A stretch of DNA of 64,000 nt from Trichoplax sp. H2. Lineage: Eukaryota; Placozoa; Uniplacotomia; Trichoplacea. The position numbers were made by a program, and so were the translations under genes. Under the pieces are notes generated by a model. It worked only from the letters and a program-made list of their open reading frames with translations. It did no database searches and was not told where the DNA came from. Positions 53,796-64,000 of the stretch are shown here, piece after piece. The DNA lies in contig NOWV01000103.1 of assembly GCA_003344405.1 (NCBI GenBank), forward strand, positions 203,841 through 267,840, given 5' to 3'. The first letter of the stretch is position 1; every line of letters starts with the position of its first letter.

Positions 53796-54725
53796 GAAGG
53801 TATAAAAGAGAGTTTCTTATTTTATCGTTCACTCGTAAGGAAAAGGTACCGTATATATTGTTTTTATTGTAAAACTTAAGGAAGATATTTCTAGTTGTTA
53901 CAGTGAACTGATCTTGATAAGTAATTCGAGAAAGAAGAAGATCTAGAAATATCTCCGGTGCATCTTTACCATAAGAATATGTATATACATATTGGTGACA
54001 ATTAGATAGTAATTCCCCTCCCGATACTAATTAGATTACAGTTCCCCTCTAGATGTTAGGGGTATTCGAGGTAGTGTAAAGTCTAGTCTAGGGGTAGATT
54101 TGTTAGGAGTGAGTGGAGTGCTGTACTATCTTTGCACAATCATTAACTCATGTACAAGTATTATTTCATTATTAACTTCAAGCTTGCTCTAACATCAAGT
54201 TATTTAGCTTCAAAATTAATATTTAATTATTTATTTTAATACTGATCAATATGCAGATAAAAATTAGGCAATTGAAATTTGACATTTTCCATGAATATAT
54301 TACCCAACTTTTATAGTTAAAATCCCTCTTAAAATGAAATTATAGACTGTTACAAAATTAAAACCATTTAGAATACAATATCATACTTTATCATGTATAA
54401 TTTTGCATAGCCTTAATATTAGGAAATTATTTAAATTACTAAACTACATAGATGCTTTCCATAAGTGTCACGGTACGAACTACCGTGAAGAAATAGATAT
54501 CTAAATTTGGTTAATATAATATAGTGATATTATATTACAACTAGTTACTTACAATAGGAATTACTCTAATTATAAATGTGTTTCAGTAAATTTAATGCTG
54601 TGCTGTAATGTGCACTGAAATGATTCTGTGAATGGACATATTGTAGTCCGACTGTGAAAAATTAGTTAGGTAGATGTTCTCACCTAAGTATTTTTATAAA
54701 ATAACTCTTGAATGTTAGCTGCTGT

Positions 54726-54860
54726 AGAAGGGTATATAAGCCCGTCAGATAGTTGAATAAAGTAATTCTCGGTTGTATAGTTGTTTTAACGTAGAAGTAA
54801 AGGTGTCTAAATTCTTGTGAGGTAGTTAAGGGATACTGGATCCCGGAGACTATAGTAATT
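54726..54860 (+). mobile_element. Possible LTR-like remnant with TATA and AATAAA motifs
   Basis: GGGTATATAAGCCCG at about 54730 is followed 20-30 bases on by TTGAATAAAG, the order expected in the U3-R part of a long terminal repeat. A similar TATA-type stretch (GTATAAAAG) occurs at about 53798 and 57791. The sequence around 57760-57850 shares CTG(C)GAAGGG before and TTCGGTTGTAT-like text after. No paired LTR, primer-binding site or target duplication could be shown. Confidence 0.25.
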
Positions 54861-55059
54861 TAGAGATTTGTTTTACGTTATCCTTGTCACGAAGCTGGTT
54901 TGTGACAATAAGCAAATAATAATTCCACATTTATTGATAACTTTATCATCTAGTTTTGCATTAAATCATTTAAATTTAACAGTAAATTGTAGGTTTCTCT
55001 TTTATTTGTCAGAATTAACCGGATGTACTTTGACTATTGCAGCATTATCGTATTAGCAA

Positions 55060-56227
55060 TTATTGGCATTCTATTTTCCACCGCATATAGCAACCATCAC
55101 TTCGATGATCTGTATCATCGCGATATGTTTGTGTATACTGAGGTGATGTAGACCAACCAGAACAAGTATTTCGGTTACCCTGACATTGGTCATAAGGGCC
55201 AGTTACAAGCAAACAAACTCGACAACGGGTAATAAGGCGACCATTTGCACTAATAACTTGTTGGGATAGTTGATCTATTCGACGGTTGATTTTTTGAAAT
55301 TGAGCTGGTATATATCCTGAAATGAAAATATTAGAAAATTATATTACAGTAATTCAGCCATAATTATAATTGATTTACAACTTCTACAACTTGTAAATTT
55401 GTGACATAATATCTATTATGTACTATAGTTGATAATATAATTTTTTGGTATACCCATTACAGTACTAAGATATTGCTATGATTAGCATACCTTGTGATTA
55501 CAATTTAATTACTTGACATGATAATTATATGATAACATTTTATTCTGCTTTGTGTTATAGATAATCTGTGTAAACCGAGCTACTATATGATGATTTTCGT
55601 TATTAATTTTGCGTAGTGAAACAATAAACTGTTAAGTTTTTCTTAACTTAGTTCATTTCTCTCAAATGCATAACATATCATGCTTACATTGCAATAGTAG
55701 ATCAAATTTTTGGCAACTGTAAATGAGTATAAGTTAACTAAAATGAATGCTATTAACCTTATTTTAATTTATTATATCCTTAACTAAGTCTGCGATATAA
55801 TATATTACATTGCAATAAAGAATCAAATTTTTGCCGAGTGTAAATGAAGTACAAGTTAATTTAAATAAATAATACTCGTATTAACCTTATATTAATTTAT
55901 TACCTGTATAAGCGTAATATTAAATTATTGAAAGTAAATTAGTTAAATCATTGCTATATTTAGGAATGTTGGATATGTGGATTAAATAATCACAGTACCT
56001 GTTATGTTCAGCAATTGCTGATTTATGAGTAATACACTTTTGTCGGCGGCCTTTATTCTATACGTATTGGATGTTACGCTTTTTGACATAATTGAAACTT
56101 TCTCCTGAAGATCTTTCACCTTTTTTTTTAATTTTTTAATTCGATTCAGTAGTTTTTTTGTAGATGTATCGGTCTCTTTTTCGGCAACAGGTGCTCCTAC
56201 ATATTCATCACTTCTGTTATCGTCCAT
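55060..56227 (-). CDS. Unrecognised coiled-coil protein with a six-cysteine C-terminal domain (copy 1)
   Basis: Two exons join in phase: 56227-55999 (229 nt) and 55316-55060 (257 nt, stop TAA), giving 161 residues. An AATAAA signal lies ~54 bases past the stop (55006-55001, minus). Residues 1-22 are polar and acidic. About 24-72 form a Lys-rich coiled coil with Leu/Ile/Val heptads (LLNRIKKLKKKVKDLQEKV). The C-terminal ~55 residues are a compact domain with spacing C-x2-C-x9-C-x6-C-x23-C-x7-C, containing RCRVC, TGPYDQCQ, NTCSGWSTSP, YRDDTDHR, GCYM and a final ECQ. There is no signal peptide and no hydrophobic span, so cysteines may bind metal in the cytosol/nucleus, or secretion is unconventional; both are inference. 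I do not recognise the family. The domain is exactly conserved in length in copy 2, which supports a real gene under selection. Confidence 0.8.
55681..55905. repeat. Tandem repeat, ~118-bp unit, two copies (intron of copy 1)
   Basis: Copies at about 55684-55783 and 55802-55905 share TTACATTGCAATA, ATCAAATTTTTG, GTAAATGA, TACAAGTTAA, ATTAACCTTAT and TTAATTTATTA in order. Confidence 0.8.
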
Positions 56228-57406
56228 CTAATATTAAAATATTACTTTGATTAATTGTCTCATTCTATTTTAGGCAAGGTATGTACTTTATTGAAAGTTT
56301 AAGGAGCCAATTCCTATTTATACATAAGTGAAAATTTAACTAATCAAAGCTCATAAAGAGAGAATGAATACAAGTCTATTGCTAAGCTTTGCAGAATCAG
56401 TAATTATTCATACTGTAGTATAATTTAATACACTATAGAATAAGGGCGAATTTACAATCGGAGATACTCATGTCTCCTGTAAAGCTCAAATTCTGGAGAT
56501 TTTTTTCCATCATTGGATACCATCGCAATCGATTTACTTTCCTATACTAATCTCAGTAAAATTCCAATACAAAACAATCTACTACTTCGCCCATAGAGTA
56601 ATTGCGTAGGCATCAATTAGAGTAACTTTAAATATTATTTTGGCGAAAATAGCACTATCTACGGTATAGTTTCATCGAAGAGTCTGTACAGCGCGAACAA
56701 ATAAGCATTCTTATCGGTAGCGTATTTTAGATTTTGTAATCTAAAATAAAAGATAAGTTAGTAATTTCTGTTTAATGAGTCAATTTATGACAAAGATTTC
56801 TATAAGCACGACGGATATCAAATCTTTTACTACTCTTGTATGCATATTTACTCATCAAATCATCAACTTTAACCCATAAAATGCAAACTCTAAATTGACG
56901 GAATGTACTGATGCTAAATACTTATTTATAAAAGGATTTAAGCCTACATGAAAAAATAAATATGCATACTCAGTATGCTATATATAAAGATGGTTCATCA
57001 TTAGTTTTTTGTTTAGTTATAAGAAACATTAATCTTTAAAAAATGAGTAAAATAGCACGCAAAAATGAAATAACAGTAGTTTTTTACTATTCTTACGCTA
57101 GGTTAGTACATTATTCTTGAGCGTTATCAACTGCATATATTTTGTGATTAAACATTAACGCTTGATATTACTATTTGCGTTCATAAAATTGCACTTTATG
57201 GTGTATTTCATAAACTCATCCACTGAAATGTAGGATTATGGTATACCAGTTTTATTGTCATTTCGTATGATTGGGTAGTAGTACAAATACATACAATTTG
57301 TATTTGGTGGTATTTTATGATAAGCATAAGTAACAGTTTCTCATATAATATCACATCAATACATTATAGATAATTAAATGATTGTAAATTAATTTCGTGT
57401 TATAAT
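56228..57406. other. Upstream region of cysteine-rich gene copy 1
   Basis: AT-rich presumed promoter and intergenic sequence. No other gene or repeat is supported. Confidence 0.45.
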
Positions 57407-57592
57407 TGTAGACTATTAGCCATGTTTAGTATGATGTACGGTGGTGTCTTTCTATATTTATCGTATGATATATTTAGTAGCTCATAATTATAAACTGTAA
57501 GGATAGACTCTATGCTAGAGTACGGATGACTATATACAGTAATTTGTTGAGCTACTAATAAGGCTAGAGGTAGAAATAGAATTGTAAAACAT
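57407..57592 (+). repeat. Dispersed repeat, copy A
   Basis: Starts TGTAGACTATTAGCCATG and continues through TTTCTATATTTATC, ATATTTAGTAGCT and ATGCTAGAGTACGGATG to a GAGGTAGAAATAGAA-like end. It matches 63269-63456 in the same orientation. The TG start and the TATAAAAG downstream at 57791 would also fit the left part of an LTR. Confidence 0.8.
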
Positions 57593-57954
57593 TTATTAGG
57601 ACATGCTTATTTCATTGTGCTTTGACTAGTAGGAATAATGTCCACGTAAATACTGTAATCATTTCTATATTAGATTAATGAGGGTTCGCTGTAAAATATT
57701 GTGACTAATAATAAACTGAATACGGTGTAAAATATGGTAGAATGCTGCTATGCGGATTGTAGCTGCGAAGGGTACGAAGAGTATAAAAGCAGGAGACATT
57801 AGATTATCTGATTATTCTTTCTAGAAGTCTTTCGGTAGTTGTATTCGGCTAGAGTAGAGCTGTATGTAGCTAGTCTTTGTATTATAAGTTCTAATTTTCT
57901 ACAACTTTGGAACTTTCATGATCGGATTTTATCACAATGATCTATTGGTAAGAT

Positions 57955-58065
57955 TTACGACTTACAAAAGAACAGGAAGAGGACACGATAGCCATCAAGA
58001 TTAAGAACGAGATCAGTAATTTCTTGTCCATGCTTTCAATCTGCAGGATAACCTAACCGAAGAAA
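57955..58065 (+). other. Short protein-like stretch after the TATA-type motif
   Basis: One frame is open for about 35 codons with Lys/Glu-rich, helix-like content (LTKEQEEDTIAIKIKNEI), then broken by a stop. It lies ~170 bases past TATAAAAG. It might be a gag-like remnant or chance; no family motif is visible. Confidence 0.2.
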
Positions 58066-59064
58066 AGTGAGAGTAACATTTAAAGAAGAAAACAGCGTAT
58101 CTTTTTATGGATTAAAATGAAATTTTCGACTTCGACCTTTTAGCAGTAGATGTTTAGGTGAATTAAGGTAATTTTCAATGACGCCAGGCAGGAGATATCA
58201 GCTATTTTGTTTTGTCAGATTAGTCTACTGGAAGATATGGAGACAGCGTAAATTCGAATTGCTCCTAGTAGTAAAATACACAGTGCAGAGTGATCGACAA
58301 AACAAAAGTAAAGTCTTAATATAGGTAATTGGTGGTAATTTGTTGATCCATCAATATCAACGGAAATGAACTGATTTCGGTGCATTCTTTAGAAGAGGAA
58401 TTAAATAAAGAGTAGAATAATAGAATTCATTAACCTTTCCTATGTTATATTATTAAACAGATCAAAGTCCTCTACTGCTTGCTGTTAAAAGAAAACAAAC
58501 GAAATTTGGACGGTCCAATGAAAATCTAATTAGCATTCAATGTCACGATATCGGATGAAAATTAAAATAAACCATAATTTAATAATTCTTTGCAAACCAG
58601 TTGGAGATCAAAATACCAAAATAAAACTACGTTGTATTAGTCATCGTGAAGCCTTCGATTGTGATGTATATGTATAGTATATTAAGATTGCGCTGTAACT
58701 CTAACTTGTTCTTAAATATGGGTACTTTCATGTTGTTTTAAATGTGGATATAGCTTGTTACGCTGAATTATTTATAGCAGTTACAGCTTTCGTCATTTTC
58801 TACAATTATTCGAAATTATATAATCTATCATGGTATATGATGTATCTAGTTCTACAATTTCGTTCCCTACATGTGCTCTATCCTTCGATGAATACTAATA
58901 ATTTCTGCCTCAGATTTAGTTAGTTGCAATAGTCAGTGTTCACCATTCTCAAGTTATTTCACCTTAGTTTATATGGTGATCTATAGAAAATACCATATCA
59001 TACGCGATCACAATCTACTATAAAGTACCCAGATTTCATTGAAGTTTTTTATGTAATTTTCTGT

Positions 59065-59247
59065 ATGGCAACTAATAAGTCTGCCGCTGACTCATCGAAC
59101 CCCGATTACATTAAAACATGGCTTATGTGGGGTAAAGAGCATAAGGTGAAGAAAGTTTACACGAAAATTGGAGATCAAATAGTCAATCAAAATCAAACCA
59201 ATGATACTAGTACCACATTAGAATACCTTACTCCGATTATAGTGAAG
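59065..59247 (+). CDS. Candidate first exon of an unrecognised gene
   Basis: An ATG opens a hydrophilic protein-like stretch with NPDYIKTWLMWGKEHKVKK followed by a Gln/Asn/Thr-rich segment. The frame stays open for 110 codons, but after about 59247 (AAG followed by GTTTTT) the translation turns hydrophobic and less convincing, so a donor there is likely. It may join the exon candidates at 60.65 and 60.89 kb. I recognise no domain, and a gap lies between. Confidence 0.4.
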
Positions 59248-59813
59248 GTTTTTATATTTCTCCAAGTAATATGTGTTCATTTGAGCAATATCGCTTCCGG
59301 ATCTTGCGATATTCTCACTAATACTACGTTCAAGATTCGTATTTTACGACAACATTGTAATCTTTTGATCACCGTCCATATTCAATTATTTGTATAAATA
59401 ATATAATACTGTTCGTACAGTACTTGAGTAGTCTCATCATCAGCTACTATTAAATACGAGTTAATCTGCTATAGCTATATAACGCAATATCGAGTAAAAA
59501 ATAGAATAATAGTACAGGTATCTCCTGGTTTTATAAGAATATACCGTATTTGTTCAAACTCTTACATCTACTATCCATGATAACATACGTTAATAAGGAT
59601 AATAATGACCTTGTAATTAGAGTGATTTAAAATTGATTCACTGAGGCTGCTACCTTCTAACTCCTTATCATAGATCCTTTTCTGAGTTCCTCATTTATTT
59701 ACCTTGTTGCATCATTATCTCATTTGACAATGAGATATATATCGCGAATTTACAGAATCTCGTTCAAGGTTGAATAACTTAGTATCATGATATTCTCTAC
59801 TCGGCCCTTTTAA

Positions 59814-59983
59814 TGGAATAGTTTCATTCCATGATTTCGTTGAGTTGGTCGTAGGGTTATGATTATTCGGTAGACTACCCCTGTCGCAAGTTAGTCTGAC
59901 TAGTAAACAATTATCTTTATAAGACTTTCACACGCACTGTGGTGTCATTGATATCTTGCCATTCTGTTTAAAAATACACTAAT
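59814..59983. repeat. Gap-flanking direct duplication, copy 1 (~170 bp)
   Basis: TGGAATAGTTTCATTCCATG through TTTAAAAATACACTAAT is repeated at 60135-60304 with only a couple of differences. Confidence 0.95.
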
Positions 59984-60114
59984 GAATAGATACTAGTGCA
60001 AACTCCCGTCGCTTTGCTGACGGTTTACGATAATGTGCTCATTTAACAGATAGTATTACCATTTGATAGACCTGTCAGACGTTCAGTAACTTTTTACCGT
60101 TATCCGTGTACTGT

Positions 60115-60134
60115 NNNNNNNNNNNNNNNNNNNN
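60115..60134. other. Assembly gap (20 N)
   Basis: Twenty N of placeholder length. The sequence just right of it repeats sequence 300 bases to its left. Confidence 1.
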
Positions 60135-60304
60135 TGGAATAGTTTCATTCCATGATTTCGTTGAGTTGGTCGTAGGGTTATGATTATTCGGTAGACTACC
60201 CCTGTCGCAAGTTAGTCTGACTAGTAAACAATTATCTTTATAAGACTTTCACACGCACTGTGGTGTCATTGATATCTTGTCACTCTGTTTAAAAATACAC
60301 TAAT
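60135..60304. repeat. Gap-flanking direct duplication, copy 2 (~170 bp)
   Basis: This is the second copy of 59814-59983. It begins exactly at the gap edge and diverges after ACACTAAT. Confidence 0.95.
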
Positions 60305-60654
60305 TATTATTATTTCATTGACTATACTCTTTATTGCAATTAATTAGTTAAAAATTACCCAAACTATAGATTAGATATTACTATCCATATTTATATTTTG
60401 CAGCAATAAATAGAGTTAACATTTAACCTTGGTTGGAATGCTATTTTGTTCGTTCATATAGGATGTAAAATTTTTGTGGGCATACATCAATTTCCATGCC
60501 TCGATCTGTATTCGAAATGACTTTCACATTATTGGAGTAGAATTAGCCATTGCAAGGGAGAATGAAGCATTAATATGTCCTACGTTGCCACAATTTTGTT
60601 ACTAAAGATAAATTTCTACTAAATTAATATGACTAAATAAAATATTGGCAGAGA

Positions 60655-60759
60655 GAAGATCAGAGATAAATTGCGTCAAATCTTTGATTCCTCTGATATT
60701 GCAAAGAATAAGAAGAAGAATTCAAGGCTTATCTAGTGGATTGGAAAATCTCGGTCAAA
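60655..60759 (+). CDS. Candidate internal exon, unrecognised
   Basis: After an AG acceptor (TTGGCAG) a frame is open for about 40 codons and contains EINCVKSLIPLILQRIRRR and then GLSSGLENLG, with a possible GT donor inside the last glycine codon. It looks like an amphipathic helix. It is supported only by frame, splice context and position between two other candidates. Confidence 0.25.
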
Positions 60760-60889
60760 AACTCATACTATACTAGTCCAATAATAATCTTAGACAGGAG
60801 TACCTCTTTATTGTAAATATCGTCATATCTTGTTACGTTAAGAAATTGGAAGCAAATGCGCTATGGTACTATGATGCTACAATATTCAG

Positions 60890-61047
60890 CTTGAAAGATT
60901 GCGCTATTTTAGCGGCTTTGTTGCTAGAAAGCGAGATAATATGCTTCAGTGCCTGCAGGCTACATTGAATAGTTGGTTAATTAATACAGATGATCCAAAG
61001 ATTATGAACTGTCCATTGAATGTCGACGAACAGTTCCATCTATACAG
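60890..61047 (+). CDS. Candidate exon, unrecognised (well-formed splice sites)
   Basis: The stretch lies between ATATTCAG and a CAG/GTAATA donor, 158 bases open throughout, and contains LERLRYFSGFVARKRDNM, LQATLNSWLI and CPLNVDEQFHLYR. If not spliced, a TAA follows at once, with AATAAA overlapping it (61052-61057), so it could also be a terminal exon. A second frame over the same bases is also open for about 63 codons, which lowers confidence. I recognise no family. Confidence 0.4.
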
Positions 61048-61255
61048 GTAATAAATAAAATATAGATAAGAACACTAAGAGCTGTCGTTATTATAACCAG
61101 TACCAAAAGTAATGGATAATATTTCTTAATTAATGGTCTAAAAATTACCATGTTATAACAAGAATAAGAGTATACGAGTACTATAAAAAAGTGAGAGACT
61201 ATTATCTATCTTCAATCTAAACAGTTACAAATATGACCGAAATGACGTTTTTCAA

Positions 61256-61512
61256 TTATTGGCATTCCCATTTCCAATACATATAGCAACCACCTCCTCG
61301 ATTATCTGTATCATCTCTATAGTATTTTATATAGCCTGGGGATGTAGACCAATATGAGCAAGTATTTTGATAATCTTGACATTGATCATGCGGTCCTGTT
61401 GCGTGTAGACAAACTCGACAGCGTCTGATAAATTCCTTACTTTTAGCATCAATTTTTGCATATAATTGAGTGATGCGATGATTTATCTTAACGATTTGTT
61501 TTGGTATATATC
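61256..61512 (-). CDS. Six-cysteine domain exon, paralog (copy 2)
   Basis: A 257-nt terminal exon, the same length and phase as exon 2 of the gene at 55060-56227, starting after an AG acceptor with GYIP and ending in ECQ and a stop. Cysteine spacing is identical (C-x2-C-x9-C-x6-C-x23-C-x7-C), with RCRVC, TGPHDQCQ, NTCSYWSTSP, YRDDTDNR and GCYM kept while intervening residues differ. That pattern argues for protein-level selection since the duplication. I could not find the coiled-coil first exon in the 2.5 kb upstream, so this copy may use a different 5' exon outside the window or be a partial duplicate. Confidence 0.7.
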
Positions 61513-63268
61513 CTATAATGAGCAAAGAAAGAAAGGAATGGCATCATCTAAAGTCAAATCATAATGTTTTTACTACTAATGGATGAAGAATTCTATTGAG
61601 ATGATACCAATGAAGAGTACGGTATTGCCTGTTTACCAATTAGGAGGATGATAAGATAAAATATGCCATCAAACCCTTAAAGTCTTCAAAACTTAAAATC
61701 TCAGCCTTTAATTGCATTCTTAGATTACTAATAACATCGATATTGAATTACTATGGCTCGATTAAGACTCTATATTGAATTAGTTGACGAAATATCTTTT
61801 AATTGGCTAATGCAAATACTAAAAACAAGTGTATTTTTATACCCGTATTAATACAGTATATCAAGATGAAATTAAAATATCGTATTCTTTCGCCACATTT
61901 GAATCCTTACGATATATGTGTAGCTTGACATTGGAAATTTAGAAAATTATCTTGATTTTTGATTTAGCCATTGAATTACACGCTTAAATAACTTAATTAT
62001 AGAAATACTGTTGCTGATTTCCTCGATGCTATAATTGCTAACTGATAAAATTGCTAGTAAGCATTATTGCTTAGGATTGCAATTATTTGGCTAACGTTAT
62101 TTAGTTACTATTTGATAATATTACAAACTAAGCGTAGTGTATTTCCGTATTCGTAAAGCTGTGACATGTATAATAGTATGGTTTCGTATTTCTTTCGTTA
62201 ATTTTGAAACTTGATTTGGATAATTGCTGCTGATCACAAGCTTTTTGTAAAGGTCGCAAAACTGCGCTATACAGTTAACTCTTGCACTCACAAAGCGAGA
62301 TTAAGGGCATTGATATTTTGAAGTATCATTGCGTTAGTGAATTACAATTTATTGCATGCATGGTATATGCAGGAGTATAGGTGACTGGGTATGGTAACAA
62401 AGTGCTAAAGTATTATGATAATCAATCTTAGACTTAATCTAATTTTTGATCATTAACATTTCAAATTTTAAATTCTTTTTTAATCTTGTGGGCACGATGT
62501 TTGTAAATTTGATGGCCTAAACTCCAATCTAGTATAAATTGTAGATATTCAGAAAATGCAAATATTATTGTCACAAAACAGCTTTCGTGATCGTTCCTAA
62601 ACTATCTACTACAATTCCCCGGCTAACTCTAGAGATCCTCAGTAAAGGAAAACTAACTTATTCCTATAGTATAGAAATCGAGTCCAACGATTGGTTTATT
62701 GAAGGAGATTAACTTTTATTGTTAGCTTGCGAATTTGACAACATAAGTCGCACGAGAATTTATCCTTTTTTCCACCATCATTTGCTGACGATATTTTAAT
62801 CACTTCGTTATTTATCTCACCCTAGAATTATTATAACGAAATTTGTTAGCTTTTTAATTATTTATCACTTATAAAGATATTCATCTAGATTATAATGATA
62901 AAAATAAGCCAAAATTTTAGTGGTTAGATTAGCTATGAAAACAGCATTTAAATATGCTGCTATCTTAATTTCTATCTTCAGTTACATATTATAGTAAAAT
63001 AACATAGAAATGTTGGAATTGAATATTATATCGACGATTAATAAGGTATCAGTGTGTATGATAACAATATATTCGTAAATAATGCAAAATTTGAAAATGA
63101 ATTGATATTGATCATTAATAAGATGCTAATATGTATTAGTATTTAATCTAGTTTCTATCTTCGATTTTACATATATTAGCGAAGAAAGCAGAAAATTGGA
63201 AATAAAATACTTTTGACTACTTATAACATGTTTGTGTGTATCATTGTAATGTATCTTAGTATTGGGAT
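61513..63268. other. Region upstream of cysteine-rich copy 2
   Basis: AT-rich with no supported exon. A short minus-strand stretch near 61680-61760 (containing NLRMQLKAEIL) is weakly coiled-coil-like but has no start codon and no convincing splice sites. Confidence 0.35.
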
Positions 63269-63456
63269 TGTAGACTATTAGCCATGTTTAGTATTGATGT
63301 AGGGTAGCGCGACTTTCTATATTTATCTTAAGACATATTTAGTAGCTTATGTCCGTAGGCTATAGATGCTATAGATTCTACAGTATGCTAGAGTACGGAT
63401 GGCTATATACGGTAGGGTATCGAGTTACTAAATTCAGAGGTAAAAAAAGAACCGTA
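63269..63456 (+). repeat. Dispersed repeat, copy B
   Basis: Matches 57407-57592 from TGTAGACTATTAGCCATG through GCTAGAGTACGGATGGCTAT to GAGGTAAAAAAAGAACCGTA, with substitutions and indels in the middle. It lies about 2.0 kb beyond the stop of cysteine-rich copy 2; copy A lies about 2.35 kb beyond that of copy 1. Confidence 0.8.
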
Positions 63457-64000
63457 ATCTTAAAAAAAGATTTTCCTAAATGAGATTAGCGATGATTTAA
63501 CTAATAGAATCGCAGTACATTGTAATAGCGATCTTTAGGGTATAGTTTCTTTCACCAGAATTGTAATTTAATTATAAGATCCATTGAAATGTGCTGAATG
63601 AAATGTGTGTAGTTAGGATCAGCAAGAATAAGGTTAGCCGAAATCTTAAAGGTTTCCTTCATTAAGATGGGAATGCAATATCCTTATCATTTGCTAGAAT
63701 GGGCATCATGATGCAGTTTAAATTTGCTACGAATAACTATCGTAAGGAAAGTTTTGGACTTTGAAATCGCCGAAATGGGAAGCAGATGCTAGTCTCAGAG
63801 ATTTTGAAAGTATTTTTATTAAAGTCATTTAAACACAAACGGAGAAAGATCATTTAAATCAAATATAATGCACTATTTCGTACTTGAATCTTAAATTTAC
63901 TTTTAGTTCATACTAACTATGATGTAGTAGGTAAAATAACAACAAGAAAACAAAATTAATATGAATATCGTTCAAGATATGAAACTCTACTTGTGTATGA
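63457..64000. other. Right edge of the window
   Basis: AT-rich sequence. I see no gene, RNA or repeat that I can support. Confidence 0.5.

Noticed and set aside
60780-60970. Alternative ~63-codon frame over the 60.9-kb exon candidate
   Set aside because: It has no start codon and poor splice borders; the other frame is bounded by a good acceptor and donor. It is noted as a reason for caution.
1-64000. tRNA, rRNA and CRISPR-like arrays
   Set aside because: I looked for B-box-like GTTCGANNC strings in tRNA context and for regularly spaced identical repeats with unique spacers; none was convincing. The tandem arrays present have no unique spacers.

Overview
This is nuclear DNA from an animal. 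The window is AT-rich and its genes are split into many short exons with clean GT..AG borders and short AT-rich introns. The recognisable proteins (gamma-type casein kinase 1, centlein, MYBBP1A, an SLC6-family transporter, the complex I subunit NDUFA13) point to a metazoan with a compact genome. My best guess is a placozoan such as Trichoplax; that is inference from gene content, intron size and base composition, not from a marker sequence.

Layout. 1-4.7 kb: MYBBP1A/Pol5-like nucleolar protein, + strand, 5' end outside the window. 5.8-7.0 kb: NDUFA13 (GRIM-19), - strand, convergent with MYBBP1A. 7.0-9.6 kb: upstream region shared by NDUFA13 and the divergent kinase gene, with a dense field of CTGTACAG-type palindromes, a GC-rich patch and a 139-bp tandem duplication. 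9.6-19.4 kb: CSNK1G, + strand, 11 exons, 463 residues; intron 3 holds a sequencing gap flanked by two copies of the same ~1-kb segment. 21.6-33.1 kb: centlein (CNTLN), + strand, 32 exons, 1182 residues. 33.4-39.7 kb: a divergent SLC6 transporter, - strand, 11 exons, convergent with centlein. 39.7-55.0 kb: a 15-kb stretch with no supported gene, made largely of decayed tandem repeats plus an eroded Ty1/copia-like pol fragment. 55.0-64 kb: two paralogous copies (- strand) of an unrecognised six-cysteine domain. The first copy is a complete two-exon, 161-residue protein with a coiled coil in front of the domain. Orphan exon candidates on the + strand lie between the copies, with a second gap-flanking duplication.

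The genes do not form an operon or pathway. They are housekeeping and cell-structural genes: ribosome biogenesis/transcription, respiration, membrane-anchored kinase signalling, centrosome cohesion and membrane transport. The most novel items are the cysteine-rich coiled-coil paralogs and the SLC6 transporter, whose sodium-site residues are altered. Exon models were built by eye from reading frame and splice sites. For NDUFA13, CSNK1G, CNTLN, SLC6 and the first cysteine-rich gene the summed exon lengths keep frame throughout; for MYBBP1A some borders are approximate.
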